Source of the DNA: Microcebus murinus
Taxonomy: Eukaryota > Chordata > Mammalia > Primates > Cheirogaleidae
DNA: 64,000 bases
Assembly: GCF_040939455.1 (NCBI RefSeq)
Contig: NC_134122.1
Coordinates: forward strand, 28,737,501-28,801,500
Direction: 5' to 3'
Shown piece after piece: positions 50,091 to 61,688 of the stretch. A model generated the notes under the pieces. The model made no database searches, was not told the origin of the DNA, and was given only the letters and a program-made list of their open reading frames with translations. The stretch's first letter is position 1. Each line of letters opens with the position of its first letter. A program made the translations under genes and the position numbers.

Positions 50091-50230
50091 CTGGCAGCCT
50101 TGGCCCTGAAAAGCTATAGGAAGAGGGGCAGGCTTTCTTCAGGCAAGGTCCGGCGCTGGAGTGAACCAGGGTCCCCAAGCCACTAGGTTATCGGTCTGGC
50201 TTCAGTAGTGCCCGGGAGGAACCTTCACAT
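50091..50230 (-). other. GIGYF1: GIGYF1 5' UTR exon with start-stop upstream AUG
   Basis: A 140-base untranslated exon predicted from a pyrimidine-rich acceptor (minus strand ...CTTTCCCAG|ATGTGAAGG) and a perfect donor (GCTGCCAG|GTGAGCC). It would splice to the ATG-bearing exon, whose acceptor (CCTCTAG|GAAGC) ends at 49777, so that exon spans 49722-49776. The first six bases of this exon are ATGTGA, an AUG followed at once by a stop. The exon is inferred from splice signals only. Confidence 0.55.
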
Positions 50231-51384
50231 CTGGGAAAGATCCTTAAGGAGAGCAAGGGGAAGAAGGTAGGGTTGAGTTAATGGGCTGGTAGGCATCCCT
50301 GCCTCCAGCCCGCCCCTGACGCACAGCCAGGGCACTAGATGCCACAGGTGTGGCAGATAACACGCCACACACGGTGTCAGGTCATCAGCACCCTCACCCA
50401 CAGGCTGAGACAGGGAAGTGCGGCACAGAATCTGGGAAAGCAATGACTGAGGTAAGTATGGACATTCAGGACAAAGACAAACAAGCAAGCAAAAAAAAAG
50501 GAAAAATAAACCACCACCACTGGAGCAACAAACATCCCGGGGAGAAAAGGTCAGTTATGGAGAAAAGGATTAGGGATAAATCTAGGAGCAAAATTCCTTC
50601 CCTCATGGAAATAATCATGGTTGGCTGCTTGGAGACTAGAGCAGGGACTCAGTCTGGGGAGGAACCCAGTGGAAAGGAGCGGAGAGGCCAGTCCAGGGCC
50701 AAAGATGGGCACAGGCTGAGGGCTCCAGGCAGGCAGGTCTGGGCTGGCCTACCCAACAGGAAGAAACGCCCAGACCCCTGGCCCCAGATCAACAGCTGCT
50801 CGAGCAAAACAGCCAAGATGGGAACAAGGTTTTTACGATAACGGCTGGGAAGAAGGTTCCCTCACCATAAAGTAAAAATAAGGTCAGAGTCACTGAGGCT
50901 GATAGAAGAGGAGGGGTGGCAGCAGCAACCGGTTCCTCTAAGGGACTACAGAGGAGACTCTCAGGAGGAGGCTCATCCCTGGTGGTACCGGGCAGAGGAC
51001 GAAGGACGGGCAATGTCCAGGAGCTTCAAGGGCGTCCGTCACTGGCTAGGAGGGAGGCTGGCCCAGCGTGCCCCTGTAGCTCCCATCAACTCCAAGATGC
51101 CACAGTCTGGGAAGGAAGAGGAAGAGAATGCCATCAGAGGGCCCAAGGTGACAGGGTCAATCACCTGCAGCTAAAGCAAAAGCCAGGGACAAACACAGTG
51201 CCAGCTCAGAGTCCCAGAACCCTAGGGTGAGACGTGGCCCTCCCAAATGGTCTCCCAAATGGGCACCTCTACCACAATAGCCGTGGCTGGACACCCTACA
51301 AAACCGGCAGCCTTTCACTGAATGCAAGTGGCCCAAGGGCAGCAGAGAAAGGCTGGTGCTTCCTGCACCACAATCCCAAAGCAA

Positions 51385-51735
51385 CCTGGGGCCTAGATGA
51401 ACCTTGAGGACATGATGCTAAGTGACATGTACCAATCACAAAAAGACACTACCAGCTGACTCCTTTCACATGAAGTCTCTAGAGTAGTGAAATGCACAGA
51501 GATGGAAAGTGGCAGGCAGCTGGGGGGCCGGGGAGGGGAGGAAGGGTGGGGGGAGTGGGAGCCGCTGCTGGACCCACCAGAGCTTCAGCGGAGGAGACAG
51601 GAAAGTTCTGCAGACACTAGTGGTGACGGCTGTACAACAACGTGAAAGTACTTAATGCCACAGAACTGCACACTTAGAAACGGTCAAAATGGTACATTTT
51701 ATATCATATGTATTTTACCACAATAATTTTTTTTA
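51385..51735 (+). repeat. L1 3' UTR, old family
   Basis: Phrases in L1 order: AATCACAAAAAGACACTACC, TACAACAACGTGAAAGTACT, TTAATGCCACAGAACTGCAC, TGTATTTTACCACAATAATT. Plus orientation. Confidence 0.85.
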
Positions 51736-52215
51736 AAAAAGCTTTATGGAAAAAAGTTATTCGGGGATAACCACTGCATACCTACGTTTTCCCCACTCCA
51801 AGAAAAACACCCCACATTCCTTCAAACAGGCCTCAGGAGAGGCAGTTTTGAGCCTCCTCCAGTCCATTCCTTCTAGAAGGACAGAAACTAGTCCTGGGGA
51901 CATGGAAGGACTGCTGGGTGGGAGAGAGGAGAACAAAAAAGAGATCACCCCACCCTCCCACCTGCCAAGAATGCCACCAGGTCCTGGCAGAGGCAAACGA
52001 AGGTGGGGAGAGGAGGCAGAGAGCAGGAGAAAGCACATGCCATGTACCTTCCTGGGGAGAAACCAGGAGAATAAGGTTAAGTCTCGGGGCCCCACCAGAA
52101 AAGGGGCTAATACCAGAAGATGGGGACTGCCCGGCCCCTTCTTAGAATGCAAGGAACCAGCTCAGCAGCTGTAGCCACCCAGTGTGTGCATGGGCCCCAC
52201 GTGCTGCCTCAAAGA

Positions 52216-52400
52216 TGGTGGTTCTCAACTGGGGATCCTTCTTCTCCCTGGGGGACTTTTGGCAATGTCTGGAGATATTCTGGGCTGTCACAATGAGCAG
52301 AGAGTACTACTGCCATCAAGGGCGTAGAAGCCAGGGATGCCGCTCAACACCCTATGAGGCACAGGGCAGTTCCCACAACAAAAAGTTCCCTAGCCCTAAA
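52216..52400 (+). repeat. Ancient DNA-transposon relic (hAT-like)
   Basis: Contains GGTTCTCAACTGGGGATCC, TTTTGGCAATGTCTGGAGAT and GCCAGGGATGCCGCTCAACA, matching a common roughly 200-base mammalian MER element. The exact family is not certain. Confidence 0.65.
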
Positions 52401-54539
52401 CGTCAATAGTGCCCATGCCGAGAAGTCTCCTCTACGCCACAAGCACGGGGAAGAATGAAAGACAAGACAAACCACATTTGTGCCTCTGAACAGCAGGGAA
52501 ATCATTCCCTAATTACGCTGTCCCATGAGAGAAATCTGAAATCCTGCCAGGAGGGAAATCCTTGAGAAAAGAATAGATTTAAAAAAAAAAACAAAAAAGA
52601 TCCTAAGTTTGTGTATCACAAAGTCTCAAAGCCAAGTGTTTGGATCCCTTTCCAATGAAAGAAAGAGGGGGAGAGGTGGTGAGAGCTCAAGGATGGCACC
52701 CTGTCCTGCCTTCCCTTTCCCTGGCTGCCTGGGCTAAGGGTCTCCTCCTTGCAGGCCCCTTCCAGCCCATCCCTGTTCCTTAGCCTACCTCAGCTATTCA
52801 TTCCCTCCCCAACCCTTCTCTTTCTCTGGCCTCAGTCTACCATGACTCCCCCAGTGTCTGAATTATTCCTATTAAAAGGCTGCCCCCTGCTGGAGACAAA
52901 GGGCAAGGACATGCTGGGCCTGTGTGCTTCCAACAGGCTGGATGGAGGGCACTTAGAAGGGAGCTGGTTCTCCGGGGGTTCAGAACTCTCTGGAGGAGAA
53001 AAGATGCAGGCGATAGGCGGTCCCAGTACACGCTAAGTTAAGAACATTATCTCCTCGCTCCATCTCCCCTAAAATTAGCCCCAATCCGGAGCATGTGCCT
53101 TGGCAAAAAAACTATACCACTATTAACAGAAGCAGAGTCCCAAATTCCCCAACATTTGGAGCAACCGCCCAGCCCCAAGCCTGTTGGAGGTGACTTGGCC
53201 CTTTCTCAGGATGGAAAGATTCTCCATGCGTGGTAGAGTGAGGACTCTGAAGCTTAAAAAAAGAGATGCAAACCCGAGCTCCCTCTGGCTGGTCAGTTAT
53301 CCCAGCTCTCTACTCTCTGAGACATCATGACAAATAACACCACTTGGCAATTGCACACTAGTTAACAGTTTTCAAAGCTCTTTCACACTTTACCTCATTT
53401 GATCCCTTTTGCCCACTTGCCCAGCCTTGGGATCAAGCCAGGGAAAACAAGGAAGGGAGGCTGCAGCTTCCCCTATAGGGTACCCCCAAGTCCTCAACAC
53501 TCTAGCCAGGACTGAAGGCGGCACACACGGTGGCAGTAGCCATCCCAAACTCTCAAGCATGCTTCCTGAGTTTGAAGGCATTTTGAATTTCCTGACACTT
53601 TTTAAATTGCTCCCATAGCCTCTTCTCACCTCTCTTCTAAAGTGGGGCTACTTTTTCTAGCTCAAACTCCAATCACAGATGTAAAAGTGAGGACAAACTT
53701 CTATCAAATCCCATACAATACTAATGCATCCATTGGCAGAAAAAGCTAGTCCAGAAGTCTAAGCACATGATTCACTTAACTGCAATCACCATATGCGGCC
53801 CTCAAGGCCCCTGGTCCCCAAGCAATGGCAGAACACAAAGTCCAGGTCTGCCCCAAATCCTCCCCAATGACACGACAGACCACTGGAAGACCAAGACCTA
53901 CAATCTAGGAAATAAAACTGGAGCTGGGATGGAGGGTGACTGGGGCTACAAAGGGAACAGTGGAGATGGGAAGGAGCCAGAGACCAAACTCCCACTCGAA
54001 GACGGGAAAGGGGGGCAGCTTATTGGTGGTGATGGTGTTTCAGTGGCAAAGACAAGGGGGTGGGGCACTAAGACAAACTGCTGTCAGCTCGAGGGGCAGT
54101 GGAGAGGGTATGTGGAGGCTGATGATCTTTGAGAGAGGAGCACTTTCAGGAGGGAGTAAGACTGGGTGGGTGGAGGAAAGATCCGGCCAACAAGTATGTA
54201 GCATCTTCCAGTGTAGAGCACTAGGATGGAAAAGACCTGGAAGCTGACTAAGAATTCCAGCAACCACTGCAAAAGAGAGGAGAAACACGAGGGTCTCTTT
54301 AAAAGTTATTAAAAAAAAAAAAAAAAGGCAAAGTGTGAGGGGCTCTAGCCAGGGAGCTGCTCCATCAGGGGACATAAGCTAGGAAGGGCCTGGCTTGGTG
54401 ACAGGTAAGCCAAGCAGCCCCTGCTAAGATAGATGTTTAACGCGACCGAGCAACCAGGAGAGAGGAGACCCCAATGACCAAGCACTAAGGTCACCGGCTG
54501 AAAGAAAACGTAGGTAAAAAAGAACCAGGAGAGGTGCCT

Positions 54540-55600
54540 GGGTGGAGAAGGCTTCCATGTTGGCCAAAGTCGTGGAACGCTTGGACTTGGAGACCCGCAA
54601 GGCCCAGCTCATTCGGATTAAGAACCCAGCGGCACGTTGGGGGAACCTCCGGGGAGCGCGGGGCGCACAGCAGGGGCCCGACCACAGCGGGGCATTTGGG
54701 CCCGGGCGGCCGCGAGGGGCCCCGGACAGGTTTTCGCGGGGGTCCGGGGGCGTCCGTCAGGAGCGCGGGGGTGGGAAGGCGGCGGCGGCCGGGCTGGGAG
54801 GACGGCGTGCCCTTCAGGGAGGGGCGCCAGGTGCGCGGGGAGCGGGCGGAGGGCGAACGCCCCCGAACGGGGAGCCGGCCTCCCGGGGCCGCGCGGAGGC
54901 TGGCCCGCTCCGGGGGAGGGTCCGGCGGCGGGGAGGGGCCGGAGGGCGGGCGCACCGGGCGGCGGCGGCCTCGGGGAGGAGACGGGGGAGGGTCCTTGCC
55001 GGCGGCCCGCGCGCTGCTGGCTCCTGCGCTCGCAGGCTCGGCGCGGCCGCCGCGGCGTCGGGGGCGGGCCTGCCCGGGACCCGGCTGGGGCCGGGGTCCG
55101 CCGAGCGCTTACCGCGGGCAGGCGGGCGGCGCGAGAGTCCGGTCCCGGGGCGTTGGCGACGCGCGGCGGGCGGCGGCGGCGGGCGGCGTGCGGCGGGCCG
55201 GGGGGCGGCGGCGGCGGGGGAGGGGGCGCTGGCGCTCCCGCGGCGGCCGCTCCTCTCTGTTTGTGTTTGTAGCAAGATGGCTGCCCGCCTCGCACCACGT
55301 GACGCGGACGCGGGGCCGCCCCCTCCGCCGCTGCCGCCGCCGCCGCCGCCTCCTCCCTCCGCCGCTCCGGCCCGCTCGGACCCCCACGGGCTCGCCCGGC
55401 CTCGCCTCGCGCGCGTCCAGCGTGCCCAACGGGGCGCGGCCCGGACTCCCGCCGCTCCCGGCCCCCCCGACACGTGACCCGGGCGCCGGGCTCGTCACGT
55501 GACCCGGGGCCCTCTGCGGGCCAGAGGTGGTCCCCGGGGGTGCTCGCTGAGCTCCCCAGGTACCCCCGGCACGTGACGCGCGACCCTCTGGACCAAGACC
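54540..55600 (-). promoter_or_regulatory. GIGYF1: GIGYF1 CpG island promoter with four CACGTGAC E-boxes
   Basis: Very CpG-dense island around the first exon. CACGTGAC occurs at 55296-55303, 55471-55478, 55496-55503 and 55570-55577. The third is part of GTCACGTGAC (55494-55503), the palindromic CLEAR/USF/MYC-type site. With the YY1 motif this marks a housekeeping TATA-less promoter, possibly active in both directions. Confidence 0.65.
55113..55300 (-). other. GIGYF1: GIGYF1 non-coding first exon (5' end approximate)
   Basis: GC-rich sequence ending, on the minus strand, in a good donor (CCCGCG|GTAAGCG at 55112/55113). It starts near a YY1 element (GCCATCTTG on the minus strand, 55273-55281), a motif usually found just downstream of start sites. 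The exon contains no AUG. The start near 55290-55300 is an estimate. Confidence 0.5.
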
Positions 55601-58117
55601 TCGCCGGCCTCTTCTAGAGAGTCGGCTTCCTCCAGGAAGCCCGCCTGGATTGAAGGAGACAAAATCCATAACCATTCATCAGTCGTCCTCGGACATATGA
55701 AATAAGTGGCCACCTAATGGTTTAGAAACAGTCCAAGGCAGCAGTGACTGGTGAGACCTATAGTGTATATGTGGCTCCCACCAGTGACTAGACTAGACCA
55801 GTGACTAGGCGAATGAGTTAACTCCTAGGAGCCTCAGTTTCTCTTATGGAAGGGTGTTAATGCTACCCTTCTGTCGCTCTGTGGCCAATCCCCAACCCCC
55901 GCTCTTTACTCTTTTCAGGGAGTGATGTAAGAATTAAAATAAGTGAATGTGAAAGGATTTAGAGAGAAACACTATGCAAATGTGTAGACTGAAACCCCTT
56001 TTGTTTAAAAATGGGTTTTTCAAGAGTGATTTTTGCCACTTGCTGAACTTTTCAGGACGCAAGAGTCCTGTGTGTGCTTTCTCCATTTTCTTTGGAAGTC
56101 ATTCCAGAATGTATACTCTTACTTCCTCGCTCTCTAAAACAGCCTTTGCCCAACATAATGTCATCTTTCTCAACACAGGGAAAAAGGTAAGTTTATGATT
56201 TGGAATCTGAGTGCCTTGTGTCTTGCCAGACCTTAAGTAGAGTAGTACAGAGCTCAAGAGCTACCTGGAGAATGCCTTTTGTTCCTGCACTGAGTTCTCC
56301 AGGCTTCTCTGCTTTTTACATTCCCTTGACTTTCTTGGCAGTCAGAATTCCTGCTTCAGTGTGTCAGTCAAGCTGCTTGCTCACCGGCTGCAAAATGGCA
56401 GTGGTTAAGAATGAGTAGGGGCTCCTGTGCTTGTTCCATCCATTACTGACTATGTCCCTCGACAAGTTAATGAACCTCTGTCTTTGGATTGTATGGTAAA
56501 GCACTTAACAGCTTGGCACAGGGTACACAGCGCAAGCACTTTAGCTAATAGGGACTTCTGGTTCCACAGAGTCCCTGAAACACAAATTTAAGACTGTTCA
56601 TACTGTTTGAAAATGTATCAAGAGAATCCAAGCTTGAGTCAGAGAATTCTAGCATAAAGTTTATAAGCTATGACAGCTGTTTTTTCTCAAAAGCTTTTGT
56701 TGTTGTTGCTGTTGGTTTCTTTTCTTTCTTTCTTTTCTTTTTTCTTTTCTTTTCTTTTTCTTCTTTTGTACATGGGAGCTGTGTTCTGGGTGGTTGAAGT
56801 CACCAGCAGCCTAACCTCTGAATGAGTGAAGTCTTAGCATGTTTTAATAGTTAATAAGCAAATGTGAGATTGTTATTTATGACAGAGAAATTGTACAGGA
56901 TAAAAAGGGGGGACTTATGTGGAGTGGAAGCAGTCAGGGAGAGTGGTGGCTTCTGCTGAGCTGGAGGGAAAGGCAGGATTTGGGTAGATTTAGGAAAAGT
57001 GGGCATGGACTTGGGAATAGCAACAGTCCAGGCTTTTGAGAGAAGAGGACCTGGAAGTGAAGAAGTGAAGGAGAAAGTTTAGTTGAGGGCCTCTAATGCC
57101 ACTGTGATAGTTCTTGATTGGCGACTAGCACCCACTGTAGATAGAGCATGTCAAAGGGCACACTGGCTCCAGGGTAGAAAACTGGAGGATGGCCCTGGGT
57201 CTCCTGGACACCAGTTTGTGACACTGGGCAAGTAATCTCCACCAGCTGTAAAGTGGGAATGCTGATGCTGATGACACTGGAAATTGATACATGCAAAGTC
57301 CCTCTTTGAGAGGAAACTATTAAATCAGAACTGTGAGTCTCCCATACAGAAATAAAGAAAATTACAAAGAAATCACTTGGACCTAACATATTTTTGTTTA
57401 TCCAGGTGTTAAGCTGGGAAATGTCTGTGTTTTAAATTTGCAAGCTTTTGAACTAAGCAAAGAGATTTGGTTAGATTAATTGAGATGAAAGACTGGTCTC
57501 AAGCAAGACCAAACAGCCAAACTCTGCCTTTTTTCTCAATGACAGATTCCTCTGCAATATTTTCCTGCGATAAAATGCAAAGAGATAAAGACTATCTTAC
57601 TGTCAAATTGTTTTATTAGAGAACCTGGCTTCTCCCACCTAAATTGTGAACCTTTTATATATATATATGGATATCAAAATTTATAAAACATTTTAGATAT
57701 CATGATAAGACACACAATCTGAGTAATGTAGTGATAGCCCATAAACTCTGCTTATTGTTAATTATCAGATATAATGGGCCTTAAAATTAATTTATTGCAT
57801 TCAGAATTACTTTCTGCCATGAGCTAAGTTCTTTGGTGAACCAAATATAACTGCCTATTAAGTCACCAATGACCTCCACCAATGTTGCTAAATCCACTGG
57901 TCCATTATCTTATTTATATGCCTGTCAGCAGCCTATGACTACCAACGGTCACTTTCTCCTCCAGAAGTGTTTTCAGGACGCTGTGCTCCCATGGTTTTCC
58001 TCCTACTTCACTAGCTGCTACTTCTCTGACCTTTGCTGGTTCCTTCTCTTCTCCCCAATATCCCAGGGCTGAATCCTTCAACACCTCCCCATTGTAATAA
58101 AATACAAGTCCCACTAC
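55601..58117. other. Intergenic between GIGYF1 promoter and L1-rich block
   Basis: Mostly unique A/T-rich sequence. I see MIR-like pieces (about 55795-55985 and 56400-56525), a TTTTC-rich pyrimidine tract (56698-56765) and a TA run (57656-57670). No gene was recognised. Confidence 0.45.
56698..56765. repeat. TTTTC-rich pyrimidine tract
   Basis: Nearly pure pyrimidine stretch of TTTCTTTC/TTTTC units on the plus strand. Confidence 0.85.
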
Positions 58118-58436
58118 TTTTTTTTTTTTGAGACAGAGTCTCGCTTTGTTGCCCAGGCTAGAGTGAGTGCTGTGGCGTCAGCCTAGCTCATAGCAACTTC
58201 AGTCTCCTGGGCTCAAGCGATCCTCCTGCCTCAGCCTCACGAGTGGCTGGGACTACAGGCATACGCCACCATGCCCGGCTAATTTTTTCTATATATCTTA
58301 GTTGGTCAATTAATTTCTTTCTATTTATAGTAGAGACGGGGTCTCGCTCTTGCTCAGGCTGGTTTCAAACTCCTGACCTCGAGCAATCTGCCCGCCTCGG
58401 CCTCCCAGATTACAGGCGTGAGCCACCGTACCCGGC
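58118..58436 (-). repeat. Alu-family SINE (strepsirrhine type), first after the SINE-free gap
   Basis: Near-consensus minus-orientation copy missing a short piece near its right end (TCCCAGATTACAGGCG). Confidence 0.93.
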
Positions 58437-58559
58437 CCTTGTCTCAGCTTAATCATCACCTCCTCTGGAAAACCTTGGATCCTCAAGATCATATTGGCTG
58501 TTTCCTCTTGAGGGGGTCCACCAAATCATTTACATGCCCCGTCCCCTGTAGCACAGGTC

Positions 58560-60060
58560 ATGATATACTGCTCACCTTGTCTTCCACATAACATATTCAG
58601 TGCTTAGCACAGAAATATATACTATCACCAGTATTCTAGCAGCCTTGCAGATCTCCTTGATCCAGCCCTTATTGCTGCGTAGTATCCTATGGGATGTATG
58701 TACCACAGTTTGTTACCATTCACCAATTGAAAGACATCTGGGTTGTTTCCAGTTTGGGCTATTATAAATAAAACTGCTGTGGATGTCATCATGTACAGGT
58801 TTTTAAATGCCTAGGAGTACTCTCACTGGGTCATATGGTAAGTGTATGTTTAATTTTAGAAGAAACTGCCAAACTTGTTTTTCAGAATGGCTGTACCATT
58901 TTACATTTGCACAAGCAGCATATGAGAGATCCAGTTTTTCTACATTCTCATCCACATTTGGTATTGTCAGGATTTTGGATTTTAGCCATTCTGTTAAGTG
59001 TATAATGCTAGTTACGGTTTTCATGTGCATTTCCTTAGTAGGGAATGATACTGACCATCCTATGGCATGGAATACTTACTCATCATTCTTATATCCTCTT
59101 TTGCTGAAGTGTCTGTTCAAGACTTTTGCCCATTTTCTAATCAGGTTGTTTTCTAACTCTTGAGTTTAGAGAGTTCTTTGTATATTCTGGATACAAGTCC
59201 TTTGTTGGATATATGACTTACAAATATTTTCTCCCAGTCCCTGGCTTCTCTTTTCATCCTATTAATGTGATCTTTCACAGAGCAAAGGTTTTAAAATGTT
59301 GATGGATTCGTTTATCAATGTTTTTCTTTTACAGATTGTGTTTTTGGAGTCATGTCTAAGAACTCTTCACCTGATCCTACATCATAAAGATTTTTTTTTT
59401 CTGTTTTCTTGAAGTTTTACAATTTCAGATTTTATATTTAGATCTGCCATCCATTTTGTGTTAATTTTTTGCACAAGGCTGAGGTTCATTTCTTTGCCTA
59501 TCTGTCCAGTGCTTTCAGTGCCACTTGTTGAAAAGACATTCTTTCCCCATTGAACTGTTTTTGGATCTTTGTCAAAAATGAGCAGTCTGTACTTATATGA
59601 GTCTATTTCTAGGTTCTCTATTCCATTCTGTTGATTTTTTTTGTCTCTCTGTCGATACCATCCTTTCTTGATTATTTATATAGTAAATATTTTTGTTTGT
59701 TTCAGAATATTATAGGGGTACACACATTTTGGTTACATACTTTGCTTTTGTACAGTTTGAGTCAAAGTTGTAAGTGTGCCCTTCACCCAGATAAGTGTGC
59801 ATTATACCCATTAGGTGTAAATTTACCCGTCCCCTCCTCCCCCTTATATAGTAAATCTTAAAATCAGTAGTAGTATTCCAACAACTTTTTCTTTTTTAAA
59901 ATTGTTTTAACTATTCTACTTCTTTTGCCTTTCCATATAAATTTTATAATAAACCTGCCTATATAAAAATTCTTGCTGGGATTTTCGTAGGAATTTCATT
60001 AATTTATATATCAGTTTGGGGAGAATTGATGTCTTTACTTTGTAGAATCTTCCAATTCAA
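58560..60060 (-). repeat. L1 LINE, antisense, about 1.5 kb of ORF2
   Basis: Antisense L1 text throughout (ACATCTGGGTTGTTTCCAGT; CTGGGTCATATGGTAAGTGT; CTTTGTATATTCTGGATACA; TTGAAAAGACATTCTTTCCC). It is damaged by stops and shifts, and interrupted at 59689-59843 by a younger L1 piece. Confidence 0.88.
59689..59843 (-). mobile_element. Young L1 3'-end insertion with perfect duplication
   Basis: A 155-base antisense fragment (ATTATAGGGGTACACACATT; AAGTGTGCCCTTCACCCAGA; GTGTAAATTTACCCGTCCCC) with its degraded A tail at the left (TTTTTGTTTGTTT on plus). It is bounded by a perfect 13-base duplication TTATATAGTAAAT (59676-59688, 59844-59856) of the host L1. Confidence 0.92.
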
Positions 60061-61080
60061 CATAAACCCCAAACTTGTGATTAATGAAAGAATCTGAAGC
60101 TAAAGGTGAGAACTGCAGGATTTACATGGTGCGGGGAGGGAAGTTCTTAGGAATCCGAAGTCTTTCCAAACTTGGTCGAATGGGGTCAGACTCTGCCCTA
60201 AGCAACTGGAGAAGGGTCTGGGGGGCATAAATATGCCAACGCACTTGTGTTGGTTTACAATTTACAGGATTAGAGGGGTTTCACAACACATTTGCAAGAC
60301 AGGAATTAGCATTCCCGTTTGAGTGATGGGGAAACTGAAGCAGAGAGTAGTTCAAGGTCTCCAGTGTGAGTCTAACTCATTTCCGAAGGGAACTCTCCAG
60401 AAGCTACACAAATAAATCTACGCAGAGAGCCTCCCTCCCCACTGGCCTTGGGAGCCACGAATGGCTCGCGGCCACCCAGTCTTGCCCGCCAGGGGGCGAC
60501 AAGGCCCCGCTCCCAAGTCAGGCAGCAGCGGAGGAGTTTGTGGGCGATGCTTGAGGGGTGTGGGTGGGTCAGCGTGCCCCCCCGGGGGAGCCGTGAAAGC
60601 TGGGTTTACGGCTCATGGCTCGAGTCCCCGGCAAAGATGGTCGGGTTCCCGGGGACTGCAAGGGCGTCCTGGGGCACCGTCCTCCCGCGAGGTAGGGACT
60701 CAGCCTTGTCGCTAAGTCCCCCCCTCCGCCCTTGAGCAACAGCGACCTTGGGCCGGAGGTCAACTCTGCCAATTATGCCCGCGCTTCTTCTGACCAGAAC
60801 TGCGACGGATCCGGGAGTCCAGACTCGCCTTCAGGCCCCTTCGCGACCACGGTCTTCTGAACTCGCCTCGCTCCCTGCTCTCTGTGGGAAGACGGAAGAC
60901 CCACCACTCTCCAACCCTCCACGCCCCTAGAATAGCCTTCGCCCTGGTCTCTCTCCTTCGGGACCCCTCCGCGGGCCAGGAACTTGGGCTGGCCTAGAGA
61001 AGCCACCTTCCCCTTCTAGCCCCTCCCCCGCTTGGACTTGGTGCCCTCCCCCTGCCTCCCGCCCCGCCCCCGAGGCGTAC
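60061..61080. other. Intergenic sequence upstream of POP7
   Basis: About 60240-60365 is an ancient mammalian repeat (ATGGGGAAACTGAAGCAGAG phrase). From 60440 the sequence becomes CpG-rich and leads into the POP7 promoter. No coding sequence was recognised. Confidence 0.45.
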
Positions 61081-61265
61081 ACGTGGTAGGTCCCCTCCCG
61101 GCCGGAAGCCTCGCGTTACTCAAACGCCTCGCGCCGTAGCGCGAGCGCTCAGGAAAGGGGCGGGCAGAACGCAGGCCGGGAAGGCGATTCGTGGATCGCG
61201 CGGGCCTGGCCGCAGGGGACGGGCGCGCGTGCGCACTCTTCCGTCTTCTCCTGAGCCTGGCGCCG
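61081..61265 (+). promoter_or_regulatory. POP7: POP7 promoter and non-coding first exon
   Basis: CpG-dense TATA-less promoter with an ETS site (GCCGGAAGC near 61100) and an NRF1-like GCGCGTGCGCA near 61225-61235 followed by CTCTTCCG. A donor GCGCCG|GTAGGACG at 61265/61266 would end a short first exon. The acceptor AATGCCAG at 61671-61678 opens exon 2, which carries the whole coding region. Confidence 0.55.
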
Positions 61266-61688
61266 GTAGGACGCCCGGCGTTTGGCGTGCCTGTTTCACG
61301 TTCCTTTTCTTCGCTTCCGTGGGACTTGGGGTCGCGGGCGGCGCCCTCTACTTAGGCCGGCCGGTGAGCCCTTAAGTGGCCTGACGGGGAGCGGACCGCG
61401 CGCGCCTGCAGGACACGGTGGAACGGAGGAAGTAGGCGCGCAAAAGCCGCGGAAGGGGGCGGTGGAGGGGCGTGAGGTTGGGACAACGTGATGAGTGAAT
61501 AAGAACTGGGGCGGGGAGGTGCGGATGCTTAAGGTGAGTGGCAGGGACCTGAGAGGCTGGAAGGGAAGAGGGACGTAGAGTGTGCCCTCTCCCTGGCGCA
61601 CCCTTTGTACGGAGGCGCGGTAGGAAAGGGTGCGAAGTCGTGTGTCACCCATCTGATGTCATCGCTTTCTAATGCCAGGGCACACAGC

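Larger units (their letters stand above)
50231..55112 (-). other. GIGYF1: GIGYF1 5' intron, no coding sequence recognised
   Basis: The 4.9-kb stretch holds an old L1 3' end (51385-51735), an ancient DNA-transposon relic (52216-52400) and a poly-A run (54310-54327). There are no Alu-type SINEs. It contains several long open frames on both strands, none of which resembles a known protein. Confidence 0.5.

Noticed and set aside
49044..50186. 380-codon plus-strand frame antisense to GIGYF1
   Set aside because: It crosses confirmed minus-strand exons and splice sites, is rich in Pro, Ser and Arg, and has no recognisable domain.
54534..55502. Open frames of over 300 codons on the plus strand in the GIGYF1 CpG island
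   Set aside because: The product is a run of Gly, Arg, Pro and Ala from CpG-rich DNA. The first 30 residues (MLAKVVERLDLETRKAQ...) look protein-like, but I know no homologue and the rest is low complexity. Worth one database search only.
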